Source of the DNA: an uncultured Chitinophagaceae bacterium
GTDB taxonomy: Bacteria > Bacteroidota > Bacteroidia > Chitinophagales > Chitinophagaceae
Length of the DNA: 64,000 bases
NCBI GenBank assembly: GCA_937862815.1
Contig: CALMED010000010.1
Span: 1-64,000 of the forward strand
Direction of reading: 5' to 3'
Shown here: in pieces, positions 53,364-63,690 of the stretch
How the letters are laid out: every line of letters starts with the position of its first letter
Position numbering within the stretch: position 1 is the stretch's first letter
The notes under the pieces: model-generated
The model's input: only the letters and a program-made list of their open reading frames with translations
What the model was told of the DNA's origin: nothing
Databases searched by the model: none
Translations under genes and position numbers: made by a program

Positions 53364-53873
53364 ATGCCTAAACCTGCCCCCACCGATTCGGCGCCGTTTT
53401 ATCACGGCTATATCCGCAACGTTACCGAACATGATTTGTCTGCGGCCTTCCGCAACCAGGAAACGCTGGTAACGGATTTCCTGTACAAACTGCCCGAAGA
53501 GAAAGCATCGTTCAGCTATGCCCCCGGCAAATGGACGGTGGCACAAGTGATGCAGCACCTCATTGACACCGAGCGCATTTTTGCCTGCAGGGCCCTCTGG
53601 TTTGCGCGGATGAGCCCGGATGCACTGCCCGGTTTTGATGAAAACGCGTTTGCAGACAAAGCGCCTGCCCGTCACCGCAGCCTGGCAGCTTTGGTGGAAG
53701 AATTTCTCGCGCTACGGAAAAGCACCCGCTTGCTCTTCGACAGTCTTCAGCCGGAGGAACTCGCACGGGGAGGTACTGCCAGCAGCCATTACGTAACCGT
53801 TAATGCTATTGGCTTTATGACCCTGGGGCATTTTCTGCATCACAAAGCCATACTGGAAGAGCGGTACCTGTAA
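53364..53873 (+). CDS. DinB/YfiT-like metal-binding protein
   Basis: From the ATG at 53364 the 169-residue protein is a four-helix DinB-fold protein. The three metal-binding histidines are visible in QVMQHLIDTERIFA and in TLGHFLHHKAIL. Such proteins can be thiol-dependent transferases or hydrolases, and many remain uncharacterised. Five upstream residues are in frame but do not fit the family. It lies between a terminator and a hairpin, as a single-gene unit. Confidence 0.85.
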   Translation: MPKPAPTDSAPFYHGYIRNVTEHDLSAAFRNQETLVTDFLYKLPEEKASFSYAPGKWTVAQVMQHLIDTERIFACRALWFARMSPDALPGFDENAFADKAPARHRSLAALVEEFLALRKSTRLLFDSLQPEELARGGTASSHYVTVNAIGFMTLGHFLHHKAILEERYL

Positions 53874-53880
53874 AAAGGGA

Positions 53881-53904
53881 CAGTCCCGGCGGATGCCGGG
53901 ACTG
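53881..53904. terminator. Hairpin between DinB and rnpB
   Basis: CAGTCCCGGC-GGAT-GCCGGGACTG is a perfect 10-bp stem. On the minus strand it is followed by TCCCTTTTTA, so it ends read-through from rnpB; on the plus strand it has no T-run. Confidence 0.7.
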
Positions 53905-53924
53905 AAGTAATCACCTGAACGGTG

Positions 53925-54354
53925 AAAAAAATCTGCAGAACGATAAGCCGGATTCTGTTCCCCCGTACAGACCGGAGTCTGCCGGAAAGCGACCATCATT
54001 TATCTGTTCCGGCATTTGCACACCGGAATCCATCTGCCTACCCTCCATCGCTCCTGCCGGAGCAGGATCGGACGAGCCGCCCTCGGGCGATGGTATATGT
54101 GGCATTTCAGCACGCAAGGTTTACCCCAGGCAGCAGTTACCCGCTGCCTCCGTGAGCTCTTACCTCACGTTTTCACCCTTGCCCGGAAGCGAACCAGGTT
54201 CGGCATCCCGGCGGTTATTTTCTGTGGCACTTTCTGTTCCTGTTCTGTTTTTCAACGAAACAGGACCCGGCTCTTCACCGGTGCGTTGCTCTGTGCTGTC
54301 CGGACTTTCCTCCCTCCCGCCAGTGGCGGAAACGCGATGGTCTGTTCTGCAGCA
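53925..54354 (-). ncRNA. rnpB: RNase P RNA, bacterial class A
   Basis: On the minus strand GAGGAAAGTCCGGAC (54298-54312) is the 5' universal core, and ACAGAATCCGGCTTAT (53943-53958) is the 3' core that pairs to form P4. CTGCAGAAC at 54344-54352 pairs with GTTCTGCAG at 53933-53941 as helix P1, which fixes both ends. A seven-T run follows P1 on the minus strand. The RNA is the catalytic subunit that trims tRNA precursors. A TACCTTTG -7 element lies directly upstream, so it is expressed on its own. ORFs in the area are shadows. End positions are accurate to a few bases. Confidence 0.95.
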
Positions 54355-54358
54355 GGTG

Positions 54359-54366
54359 CAAAGGTA
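54359..54366 (-). promoter_or_regulatory. -7 element (TACCTTTG) of rnpB
   Basis: The minus strand reads TACCTTTG about 7 bp before the predicted 5' end of the RNA, which is the spacing expected for a -7 box. Confidence 0.65.
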
Positions 54367-54381
54367 CGCAAGATCCGGCGA

Positions 54382-55401
54382 TCAGTACTGGAAGTAGATC
54401 TCGGTGGCTCCGTAGCCATACAGCGGGTGGTATTGGTTGACGTAAGATTTCACTTCCCGCCGCAGGCGCAGTCGTTCGTGAATTTCGTCTTTCAATACGC
54501 CCTCTCCCACCCCGTGGATCACCACAAGGCTGGGCTGCAGGTGGTGCAGGGCCGCGTCCATGTATTTTTCAAATTCGCTGAGCTGGAGGGAAAGAATCTC
54601 GTAGTTGTTCATCCCCCGCCAGTTATTGGTAATTTTTTCGATGTGCAGATCAATCACCGACCGGGCTGCCGGCAGGTGAGAATGTACAGCTTTGCCGTCG
54701 TACACTTTAAACCCGGCAGCAGAAAGTTTTTCGAAATTGAAACCTTCGGGCTCCACCCTATCCGGATAGGATTCCATCAGCAAATAAGAAAACGTGGCTT
54801 CCTGGTTTTGCAGCAGACGCTCAATGCGTTGAAACAGCTGCCGTGCTTTGGGACGGAAGGTAGCTTCGTAATACTCCGCTTTCTTTTTTTGCGGAGGCTG
54901 CAACCGCAATTCAACATCAAAACGGGGTCCGTCGTTCATACTTTCGAAAGACACATCGTGCAGGTAAAAATCGTTGTAGGCCAGGATCTGATTGGTGAGC
55001 GAAAAACCGTCTGCATGCAGATAGCTTAGGTGATAGTCAAATGCATAAGCAGCATCTGTATTGTTAACAAGGTACACTCGGAAATAGTCCACCACATCAT
55101 CGTCAAAAATGTCTTTGTCAAAGACGGGTAAAAACGAAAGCCATACCCCCTCGCCCACGTTGTATTGCTTCACCGTTTGTTTTTCCTGCTTTACCTGGTC
55201 TATATATTTTTTGGGTGGCGGAGCCGGATTCTTCTTTTCCGTAAACCGCTTAAAGTAGGGAAAATCCAGCTGGTCGGTGTATACCGGAAACTGAACACCC
55301 TGCACATCCACCATCACCATTTCCTTGTTGATGATGTCCACCACCTCCCCCTCTTCCTGGGAATGCAGCAGCAGCACTTTATCACCGATCTGAAATTTCA
55401 T
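54382..55401 (-). CDS. DUF2027 and Smr domain protein
   Basis: The 339-residue protein begins KFQIGDKVLLLHSQEEGEVV, an SH3-like start seen in Bacteroidota DUF2027 proteins. A beta-rich middle part follows (about 85-230). The C-terminal 85 residues are an Smr domain with RSVIDLHIEKI (LDLH-type motif) and VVIHGVGEGVLKDEI (HGxGxG motif). Smr domains are nucleases that act on branched or RNA substrates. The usual LDLHG is altered to IDLHI here. It lies upstream of rnpB on the same strand. Confidence 0.85.
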   Translation of the reverse strand: MKFQIGDKVLLLHSQEEGEVVDIINKEMVMVDVQGVQFPVYTDQLDFPYFKRFTEKKNPAPPPKKYIDQVKQEKQTVKQYNVGEGVWLSFLPVFDKDIFDDDVVDYFRVYLVNNTDAAYAFDYHLSYLHADGFSLTNQILAYNDFYLHDVSFESMNDGPRFDVELRLQPPQKKKAEYYEATFRPKARQLFQRIERLLQNQEATFSYLLMESYPDRVEPEGFNFEKLSAAGFKVYDGKAVHSHLPAARSVIDLHIEKITNNWRGMNNYEILSLQLSEFEKYMDAALHHLQPSLVVIHGVGEGVLKDEIHERLRLRREVKSYVNQYHPLYGYGATEIYFQY

Positions 55402-55447
55402 ACAATCTTTTTAACAGCAGTCCGTCCATCCTGTTCGCGTTATCACT

Positions 55448-55485
55448 GCAAAAATAATAATGCCGGCGCAGCGGCCGGCATTATT
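55448..55485 (-). terminator. Terminator of the DoxX gene
   Basis: AATAATGCCGGC and GCCGGCATTATT form a perfect 12-bp stem with a 6-nt loop. On the minus strand ATTTTTGC follows. It lies between doxX and the Smr gene. Confidence 0.85.
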
Positions 55486-55500
55486 CATCATCAGGAAACA

Positions 55501-55965
55501 CTACTCCCACTTGTGTTTATGCGGGCGTTCGTCTGAGTGCGTTTTCATCCATTGATCCACGCTGATGGGACCACTACCCTCCAGGGTAAAAAACACGAGG
55601 AGAATCAGGATGAGAAAAGAGAACCAGAGTTCTGATTGCGTGAACAACCCGGCGGGCGCATTCACGAAAATGACGGCGCCCAGCAGGATCGGTATCTGTA
55701 CGATGCAGGCAAAACGGGTGAGCAGGCCGGTGGCAATGAGCAGCCCGCCAATGAGATGGGCAAAGATGACGTAGTGCGAAACAATGGCCACCAGTGCAGT
55801 GCTGGTAAATGGCCCTTTGTTGAGCAGCGCCGAAAGACTGGTCATGTTGTTGATGTACTGTACACCTTTCAGTACAAGAACGATACCCAGAACGATGCGG
55901 ATAAAATCGATCCATTTGGGGTGATGTTCATCTCCCCATTTTTCCAAGCGTTGAATGAGGTTCAT
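55501..55965 (-). CDS. DoxX family membrane protein
   Basis: The 154-residue protein has four membrane helices: IVLGIVLVLKGVQYI, a long segment around FAHLIGGLLIATGLL, VQIPILLGAVIFV and FSFLILILLVFFTLEG. The pattern is that of DoxX/SURF4-type proteins, whose function is often linked to thiol or quinone chemistry but is usually unknown. A charged, His-rich C-terminus (ERPHKHKWE) lies in the cytosol. It has its own terminator. The 86-bp gap to mgsA shows nothing else. Confidence 0.88.
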   Translation of the reverse strand: MNLIQRLEKWGDEHHPKWIDFIRIVLGIVLVLKGVQYINNMTSLSALLNKGPFTSTALVAIVSHYVIFAHLIGGLLIATGLLTRFACIVQIPILLGAVIFVNAPAGLFTQSELWFSFLILILLVFFTLEGSGPISVDQWMKTHSDERPHKHKWE

Positions 55966-56051
55966 AATGGCAGTTTAGGAGTTAACAATCATACCTAAAA
56001 GGTACGACCTAAACGCCGCATTTGCAAGTTCATTTTTAAAACAGGTTGCTG

Positions 56052-56510
56052 TCAGGTACGGGGTGTACGCCGGTTGAGGTAAGCGCTGAAATCCTGCTGC
56101 CGGCAATGGTACTCCTGCAACATAAGCGGCGAAGTGAAAATAAAATCGGCCGTGGCCCGGTCGCAGGCCGTTGGGATGTTCCAGGTAACCGCGAGTCGCA
56201 GCAGTGCCTTTACATCCGGATCGTGCGGCTGCGCTTCCATGGGGTCCCAGAAAAAGATGAGCACGTCCACTTTCCCCTCGGCAATGAGGGCCCCGATCTG
56301 CTGGTCGCCGCCCAGCGGACCGCTCAGGAGCTGCTGCACCGGCCGGTCCAGCTTTTCTTCCAGCAGGCGGCCCGTAGTGCCGGTTGCCAGTAATTCGTGC
56401 CGGGCCAGGGCTTCCCGGTTGTACCAGGCCCAGTCGAGCAGGTCCTGCTTGCGGTGATCGTGCGCCACCAGGGCTATGCGTTTCCGGGGTGCAAGAATTC
56501 TGCTTTGCAT
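56052..56510 (-). CDS. mgsA: Methylglyoxal synthase
   Basis: MgsA turns dihydroxyacetone phosphate into methylglyoxal and phosphate, a bypass of lower glycolysis. The 152-residue protein has LVAHDHRKQDLLDW at the start, TGTTGRLL at about 43 (phosphate-binding loop), SGPLGGDQQIGA at about 63 with the catalytic aspartate, and FFWDPMEAQPHDPDVKALLR at about 86. All are hallmark motifs. It is on the same strand as the permease, 27 bp downstream of it, and could share its transcript. Confidence 0.96.
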   Translation of the reverse strand: MQSRILAPRKRIALVAHDHRKQDLLDWAWYNREALARHELLATGTTGRLLEEKLDRPVQQLLSGPLGGDQQIGALIAEGKVDVLIFFWDPMEAQPHDPDVKALLRLAVTWNIPTACDRATADFIFTSPLMLQEYHCRQQDFSAYLNRRTPRT

Positions 56511-56537
56511 AGTTGAGGATTGTACAGCTTAAAACGG

Positions 56538-58220
<1,683 letters not shown>

Positions 58221-58269
58221 AGCAGTTGGTTGGTTTACCGCATCAAAATAGGGAAAAAAAGAAAGCAAT

Positions 58270-58447
58270 GACCGGGGTCATACGAAAACAATTTTGAGAT
58301 CATGCAGGCAATTGAAGCAAATCATTGATGGCGCACAACTGCTGGTGCATCTTTACACCATCTGGTAATAAAGGCAAATCAGGTGCAGATGGGCTCATTG
58401 GTTTGAGTGCCCAACCCGGATGCAGGAATGCACCCGGGTTTTTTTAT
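58270..58447 (+). ncRNA. Candidate small RNA ending at a plus-strand terminator
   Basis: The plus strand ends at a strong terminator (58415-58447), but no plus-strand ORF precedes it. A 7-bp helix can form between CCATCTG (about 58358) and CAGATGG (about 58385). A CAATTTTG word at about 58290, one base off TAnnTTTG, could be the promoter. I see no similarity to a known RNA family. Evidence is limited to this layout. Confidence 0.35.
58415..58447 (+). terminator. Plus-strand terminator without an upstream gene
   Basis: AACCCGG and CCGGGTT pair, with TGCA/TGCA inside (one mismatch), and seven Ts follow on the plus strand. It touches the stop of the minus-strand gene at 58448, where it has no T-run in that direction. 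Confidence 0.8.
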
Positions 58448-59413
58448 TCAGTAATCACGCTGCACGAGGAAAGCGGCCAGCTGCCGCAGCGGCTCTTTCC
58501 GTTTGCTGAGAACGGCAATTTCGTCCAGGTGCTGCATGGCTTCATTGAGGTACTGCTTTTTGAGTTCCCGGGCCCAGGCATCCACGCCCGTACGCCTGAA
58601 AACGCCCAGCACCTGCTCCACTTTATCGGACGGATTGGACAACATGAGCTCCTGCAACAACACACGGTCTCCGGAGGAAGCACTGCTCGCCGCGTGAATC
58701 ATCAGAAAGGTCTTTTTATTGGCCAGGATATCCCCCCCCACCTGTTTACCGAATTTAGCCGGATCGCCAAAGGCATCGAGGTAATCGTCCTGCACCTGGA
58801 AGGCAATGCCCAGGTTTTTGCCGAATTCATACAAATGCTTCGCATTGCCGGCGCCTGCGCCACCCATCACTGCTCCCATTTCCAGGCTGGAAGCCAGCAA
58901 AACGGAGGTCTTGAGGGTAATCATCTGCTTGTATGCGTCGAGGGTCACATCACTCCGCTGTTCAAAATCCATGTCCAGTTGCTGCCCTTCCGATACTTCC
59001 AGTGCAGTGCGGTTGAACAGGGCCAGGATGGCGGGTAACGCGTCTTTGTGCACCCGGCGAATGTAATCATACGCCATGATCATCATGGCATCACCTGCCA
59101 GGATGGCGGTGTTAACACCAAATCGCTGGTGCACAGTTTCCATCCCCCGGCGCAGGGGTGCCTGGTCCATAATATCGTCGTGGATGAGCGTGAAGTTGTG
59201 AAAGAGCTCCACGGCAGCGGCAACCTGCCAGGTGTCAGGGTGTATGGCATCGAATAGTTCATTGCCCATCAGGCACATGACCGGACGTACGCGTTTGCCC
59301 CCGATGCCCAGGATGTATTGGGCCGGATCGTACAGGGTGGCCGGTTGATCCGGAAAATGACGGGTATTGAAACGATCATCAAATTGCTGCAGGAGTTGTT
59401 CAAATGAATGCAT
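58448..59413 (-). CDS. Polyprenyl (farnesyl/geranylgeranyl-type) diphosphate synthase
   Basis: The 321-residue trans-prenyltransferase has LIHDDIMDQAPLRRG at about 78 (first Asp-rich motif with the FARM region) and QVQDDYLDAFGD at about 205 (second Asp-rich motif). GGKRVRPVMCLMGNEL near 35 binds the diphosphate. Chain length cannot be read safely from the residues before the first motif. It probably feeds menaquinone, carotenoid or undecaprenyl precursors. It is 52 bp from RNase R on the same strand. Confidence 0.92.
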   Translation of the reverse strand: MHSFEQLLQQFDDRFNTRHFPDQPATLYDPAQYILGIGGKRVRPVMCLMGNELFDAIHPDTWQVAAAVELFHNFTLIHDDIMDQAPLRRGMETVHQRFGVNTAILAGDAMMIMAYDYIRRVHKDALPAILALFNRTALEVSEGQQLDMDFEQRSDVTLDAYKQMITLKTSVLLASSLEMGAVMGGAGAGNAKHLYEFGKNLGIAFQVQDDYLDAFGDPAKFGKQVGGDILANKKTFLMIHAASSASSGDRVLLQELMLSNPSDKVEQVLGVFRRTGVDAWARELKKQYLNEAMQHLDEIAVLSKRKEPLRQLAAFLVQRDY

Positions 59414-59465
59414 GGCGTTCTAATTACAGTTCTGGTTGTTTATTCCTGGTGCCGGAAATGGCTAT

Positions 59466-61505
59466 TTATCGCTTTCGCTTGCTTCCTTTCGGATGATTTT
59501 TGCCTGGTTGTTTCCTGCGAAGAACCACTTCCTCGGTATGGTTCACATGCCCGAGAACAAGTTCATAGTCGAGTTGCCGCTTGTCGAGGCTGGCAGCCAC
59601 TACCTTGATGTTCACCTTATCGCCGATGCGGAAGGCTTTCCCGCTGCGACGACCCATGAGGCAGTAATCCTCTTCAATAAACCGGAAATCGTCAAAATCA
59701 CTAAGGGAGAACAAACTAACAAGTCCTTCGCATTTATGTTCAACCGTTTCCACCCAGAAGCCGAAGGAAGCCACACCGCTCACCACGCCCGCGAACTCCT
59801 CACCGAGGAACCGGCTCATATACTCCACCTGTTTGTACTTGTTAGCCGCCCGTTCACTTTCCATGGCCGCCCGCTCCCGGTCGCTGCAATGCCGGCACTT
59901 CTGTTCCATTTTCTTATCCACTTCCGGCGCGCCATCGAGACACTGTTGCAGGATGCGGTGTACCAGCACATCGGGATAGCGGCGGATGGGTGATGTAAAA
60001 TGACAGTAATGCGCAAAGCCAAGACCGTAGTGCCCGATATTTTCCGCCGTGTACACCGCCTTGGCCATGGTACGGATGCCCAGTGTTTCCAGCACATGCT
60101 GCTCGGGCTTACCGGCCGCATCGCGGAGCATCTGGTTGAAGGAGGCTGCGATTTTTTCCGGTGAGCTGGTGTCAAACGTATGCCCGTATTTGCGGGCGAA
60201 AAGCATGAAGATGCCCAGTTTGGTCTCATCCGGCGTATCGTGTACCCGGTAGGGAAACGGGAGAGGCTTGTCCTTCACCTGGATGCCACCCACGTGCAGC
60301 GCTACGTGTTTATTGGCCAGCAGCATGAATTCTTCGATCAGCTGGTGGGCTTCCTTGCTTTCCTTCACGGTTATGCCAATGGGTTTCTTGTTTTCATCCA
60401 GCACAAACCGCACTTCCTGCGAGGAGAAATTGATGGCTCCTTTGCGGAAACGCTCTTTCCGCAACTTCTGGGCCAGTTCATTCAGCAGATGAATTTCATC
60501 GCGGTACAACCCCTCCCCGCTTTCAATGATTTCCTGGGCCTCCTCGTAGGTGAAGCGGTGGTTGGAATGGATGACGGTACGCCCCAGCCACACGTCTTTC
60601 ACTTCCGCTTTGGCGGTTATCTTGAACACAGCAGAGAATGTGAATTTATCTTCCCGCGGGCGCAGGGAGCAGAGTTCGTTGGAGATGCGCTCGGGCAGCA
60701 TAGGTACCACCCGGTCGGGCAGGTACACCGACGTGGCCCGCTGGTAGGCCTCGGCATCGAGGGCCGATTCCGGCAGTACAAAATGACTCACATCCGCAAT
60801 GTGAACGCCAATTTCATACAAGCCGTTGGGAAGGAGGCGTACCGACAGGGCATCATCAAAGTCTTTTGCATCCACCGGGTCAATGGTAAATGTCAGTACA
60901 TCACGAAAATCACGGCGCTTTTTCAGATCTGCCGGGGTGATCACATCGTGCATACGGGCGGCCTCTTCCAGGGCCTCGTCGGGAAAGTGGAGGGCAAAAC
61001 CGCTTTGCAACAGGATCTGCTTCATGGCCATGTCGCCGGCATCTTCCTCCCGCAGCACTTCCTGCACCACGCCTTCCGGTATGCGCTTCTTCGCATCCCA
61101 CTGGGTGAGTTGCACCACCACTTTATCGCCATGCGTGGCCCCGTTGAGGTCGGATTCCCGGATGTAGAGATCCGGCATGGGACGATCGGTTTCGGGAAGA
61201 AAGAATGCATGTTGTTTCTGAAACTGCAGGTAGCCAATAAAGATGGTCTGGCGCCGTTTGAGTACCCGTACGATGCTGCCTTCGGTTTTACCACTGCCGC
61301 TGTGCCTGGTTATTTCCACCTCCACTGTATCACCGTGCAGCGCCGTCTGAAAATGCTGCGGCCGCACCAGCACATCGCGGTGCATTTCTTCCACGGTTAC
61401 ATACCCCATACCGCTGCGGGTGATTTCGATGGTTCCGCGGTAGACCGTACGGTGTGCTTTCTGCTCCGGTCGCTTCCTGTTTTTGCTGCTTGCTTTCTTT
61501 CCCAT
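59466..61505 (-). CDS. rnr: Ribonuclease R
   Basis: RNase R degrades structured RNA from the 3' end. From the ATG at 61505 the protein has 679 residues. A basic, low-complexity start (KKASSKNRKRPEQK) precedes cold-shock/OB domains (about 20-190). The RNB domain has DPVDAKDFDDALSV at about 225, with the metal-binding aspartates, and GHYGLGFAHYCHFTSPIRRYPD at about 490. An S1 domain (about 580-655) and a basic tail end the protein. A longer frame from 61610 is rejected because it overlaps lpxK. It follows lpxK by 10 bp in a minus-strand run. Confidence 0.95.
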   Translation of the reverse strand: MGKKASSKNRKRPEQKAHRTVYRGTIEITRSGMGYVTVEEMHRDVLVRPQHFQTALHGDTVEVEITRHSGSGKTEGSIVRVLKRRQTIFIGYLQFQKQHAFFLPETDRPMPDLYIRESDLNGATHGDKVVVQLTQWDAKKRIPEGVVQEVLREEDAGDMAMKQILLQSGFALHFPDEALEEAARMHDVITPADLKKRRDFRDVLTFTIDPVDAKDFDDALSVRLLPNGLYEIGVHIADVSHFVLPESALDAEAYQRATSVYLPDRVVPMLPERISNELCSLRPREDKFTFSAVFKITAKAEVKDVWLGRTVIHSNHRFTYEEAQEIIESGEGLYRDEIHLLNELAQKLRKERFRKGAINFSSQEVRFVLDENKKPIGITVKESKEAHQLIEEFMLLANKHVALHVGGIQVKDKPLPFPYRVHDTPDETKLGIFMLFARKYGHTFDTSSPEKIAASFNQMLRDAAGKPEQHVLETLGIRTMAKAVYTAENIGHYGLGFAHYCHFTSPIRRYPDVLVHRILQQCLDGAPEVDKKMEQKCRHCSDRERAAMESERAANKYKQVEYMSRFLGEEFAGVVSGVASFGFWVETVEHKCEGLVSLFSLSDFDDFRFIEEDYCLMGRRSGKAFRIGDKVNIKVVAASLDKRQLDYELVLGHVNHTEEVVLRRKQPGKNHPKGSKRKR

Positions 61506-61515
61506 CTGCGGATGT

Positions 61516-62592
61516 TTAGGTGGTTTTAAATTGACGGATAAACCGGTACACCTGTTCCCGGAATGCCGGCGCTTCTCCAAAGAGGAACCGGTGTTCCACG
61601 GGGAGTACATAGAGCGGGAGCTCCTGCAGCTGTTCCCGGAATTTCAGCAGGCGAACGGCATCCTTTTCGGTGGTGAGAATGAGTTTATCGGCTCCTTTCA
61701 TCCGGACATATGCCTGTTTTATTTCCGCCAGGTCGTCTATGGTAAAAATGTGGTGGTCGCTGTAGGGCATCCTTTCGTAACTGAACACCTCCTGCAACAT
61801 GTACCGCTTCAACGGTTCACTGTTGGCGATGCCGGTTACCAGCAGCACTTCGGCAGTTTTGCGGAGCGGTTGCTTTTTCTCTGCATCGAGAATGTGATAA
61901 GGTGTACCATAAACCATGGAGGCAAAAAACACCGTCTGCTCCGGTCGTGGATCCAGTTCCCGCATCAAACGGTCGCGTTCAACCGCGGTAAGGGCGGGAT
62001 CGCATTTGGTCACTACAAGTACATTGGCCCGCCGGTAGCTGCCGCGTTCATCCCGCAGGTCACCGGTGGGTAAAAAGAAATCACGGGTGAAGAGATTGCC
62101 GGCATCCGTCAGCAGGATGGAAAAACCCGGTTTTATGGAACGGTGTTGAAAGGCATCGTCGAGCAGTACCACCTCCGTATCCGGCGCGTCCTGCAGCAGT
62201 TGCGGTATGGCCTCCACGCGTTCTTCGCCCACCGCCACAGCCACTCCCGGGAATTTGAGATGAAATTGCATGGGCTCATCTCCTATCTCCAGCGCTGTGG
62301 TGCCCTCAGCGGCGATGGCATAGCCACGTGTTTTGCGCTTATACCCCCGGCTGAGGGTGGCCAGGCGGTAATCGGCATGCAGCATCCGGATGAGGTATTC
62401 GATCATGGGCGATTTACCGGTACCGCCCACACTGAGATTACCCACACATATCACCGGCAGATTGAAGCTAACAGTCGAAAGTATCCGGTGGTCGTAGAGC
62501 CGGTTGCGCACCCATACAGCGGCACCGTACAACAGGGAAACAGGCAACAGCAGAATGCGGAACGATTGCAACGTGAAGTCAGTCAAATTCAT
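61516..62592 (-). CDS. lpxK: Tetraacyldisaccharide 4'-kinase
   Basis: LpxK phosphorylates the lipid A precursor at the inner membrane. From the ATG at 62592 the 358-residue protein has a membrane-associated N-terminus ([19 protein letters not shown]), then [21 protein letters not shown] with the P-loop (about 45-65), YKRKTRGY, and [11 protein letters not shown] with the catalytic Asp-Asp. Its start overlaps the cyclo-ligase end by 14 bp and rnr follows closely, so the run rsmD-cyclo-ligase-lpxK-rnr may be one operon. Confidence 0.94.
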   Translation of the reverse strand: MNLTDFTLQSFRILLLPVSLLYGAAVWVRNRLYDHRILSTVSFNLPVICVGNLSVGGTGKSPMIEYLIRMLHADYRLATLSRGYKRKTRGYAIAAEGTTALEIGDEPMQFHLKFPGVAVAVGEERVEAIPQLLQDAPDTEVVLLDDAFQHRSIKPGFSILLTDAGNLFTRDFFLPTGDLRDERGSYRRANVLVVTKCDPALTAVERDRLMRELDPRPEQTVFFASMVYGTPYHILDAEKKQPLRKTAEVLLVTGIANSEPLKRYMLQEVFSYERMPYSDHHIFTIDDLAEIKQAYVRMKGADKLILTTEKDAVRLLKFREQLQELPLYVLPVEHRFLFGEAPAFREQVYRFIRQFKTT

Positions 62593-63145
62593 AGATGCGT
62601 TGCGGCGTGATGCAGCAGGATAAAGGTAGGTCAAAATGAGCAGTATCACTGATCCGCTCTAAGGGATCAAAATAGCTGAAGCCGATGCGGAGTACACCGG
62701 GCCGGCACCTCGCCAGAAAACGGTCGTAATATCCTTTTCCATAGCCCACGCGGTTGCCTTGCCGGTCGAAAGCCAGCAAGGGTACCAGTACCAGGTCGGC
62801 GTCGCAGGGCGGCAGCACCGTTCCGTTCACCGGCTCGGGTATGCCCCATGTACCGGGTTGAATGGCCGTGTCATCGGTGTATAAAACCTGCTCAATTTCG
62901 TTGCCGCTTATGCGGGGAATCGTAATCTGCAGGCCGGGATGGCGGAACGCCAGGTAATGGAGGAAATGATCGGTTTCTATTTCCCCCCGGTCTTTCAGTG
63001 CCAGGTAGGTATGTACGCAGTGCAGCGGTGGCAGTTGCAGCTGCTGCAGCCCGATGAGCAGCAGGTCATCGAGGCGGTTGCGCTCACTAGCGGTAAGCTG
63101 CAACCGCTTTTCGGAATAGATGTGCCGCGCTTCCTGCTTCGTCAT
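62579..63145 (-). CDS. 5-formyltetrahydrofolate cyclo-ligase
   Basis: The enzyme converts 5-formyl-THF to 5,10-methenyl-THF with ATP. From the ATG at 63145 the protein has 188 residues. [20 protein letters not shown] and YYDRFLA at about 135-160 are the family signature, and [13 protein letters not shown] lies mid-chain. The start overlaps the rsmD stop by 4 bp, and the end overlaps the lpxK start by 14 bp. A longer frame from 63262 runs over rsmD and is a shadow. Confidence 0.93.
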   Translation of the reverse strand: MTKQEARHIYSEKRLQLTASERNRLDDLLLIGLQQLQLPPLHCVHTYLALKDRGEIETDHFLHYLAFRHPGLQITIPRISGNEIEQVLYTDDTAIQPGTWGIPEPVNGTVLPPCDADLVLVPLLAFDRQGNRVGYGKGYYDRFLARCRPGVLRIGFSYFDPLERISDTAHFDLPLSCCITPQRIYEFD

Positions 63146-63690
63146 GATCCGGGTTCTTTGTTTACAAAAATGGAAAACACCGTGGTGCCGTAATTGCGTT
63201 GCACGCGGAAGTAAGGGAACCCGCTGTACTGGTTGCGGGGTGTATGCTCCAGAACCATCCAACCGCCTGGCTTCAGCAGTTGCCGCTCAAACACCTGCCG
63301 GGGCAGTTCGTCTATTGCAGCCAACGCATAGGGCGGGCCTGCAAAAATGAAATCGTATTGCTCGCCGCATTGCCGGATAAAGGCAAACACATCCATCTGC
63401 ACCACCTGCAGGTGCATGCCCAGTTTGGCGGCGGTTTGCCGGATGAAAGCGGACATGGCAGGGTCTTTTTCCACGATGGTCTGGTTGGTGGCACCGCGGC
63501 TGGCCAGTTCGTAGCTGATACTGCCCGTTCCGCCAAAAAGGTCCAGTGTTTTCAGCGTGGAGATCGCCAGGTTATTTTCAATTATATTGAACAGCCCTCC
63601 CTTCGCCAGATCGGTGGTAGGCCGGGTGTGGGGCATCTTAGCCGGTGGCTGAAAGGTTCGCCCGCCATATATTCCACTTATGATACGCAT
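63142..63690 (-). CDS. rsmD: 16S rRNA guanine-N2 methyltransferase RsmD-like
   Basis: RsmD methylates G966 of 16S rRNA. From the ATG at 63690 the 182-residue protein has [11 protein letters not shown] at the start, [18 protein letters not shown] at about 57 (SAM motif I), and IFAGPPYAL at about 116. Motif IV is normally (D/N)PPY or DPPF; here Gly118 takes the place of the acidic or amide residue. Its start overlaps the preceding DUF3822 gene by 13 bp and its stop overlaps the next gene by 4 bp, so expression is tightly coupled. Confidence 0.88.
   Translation of the reverse strand: MRIISGIYGGRTFQPPAKMPHTRPTTDLAKGGLFNIIENNLAISTLKTLDLFGGTGSISYELASRGATNQTIVEKDPAMSAFIRQTAAKLGMHLQVVQMDVFAFIRQCGEQYDFIFAGPPYALAAIDELPRQVFERQLLKPGGWMVLEHTPRNQYSGFPYFRVQRNYGTTVFSIFVNKEPGS

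Noticed and set aside
54016-55029. 337-codon plus-strand frame
   Set aside because: It runs through the RNase P RNA and antisense to the Smr gene; no protein signature is seen.
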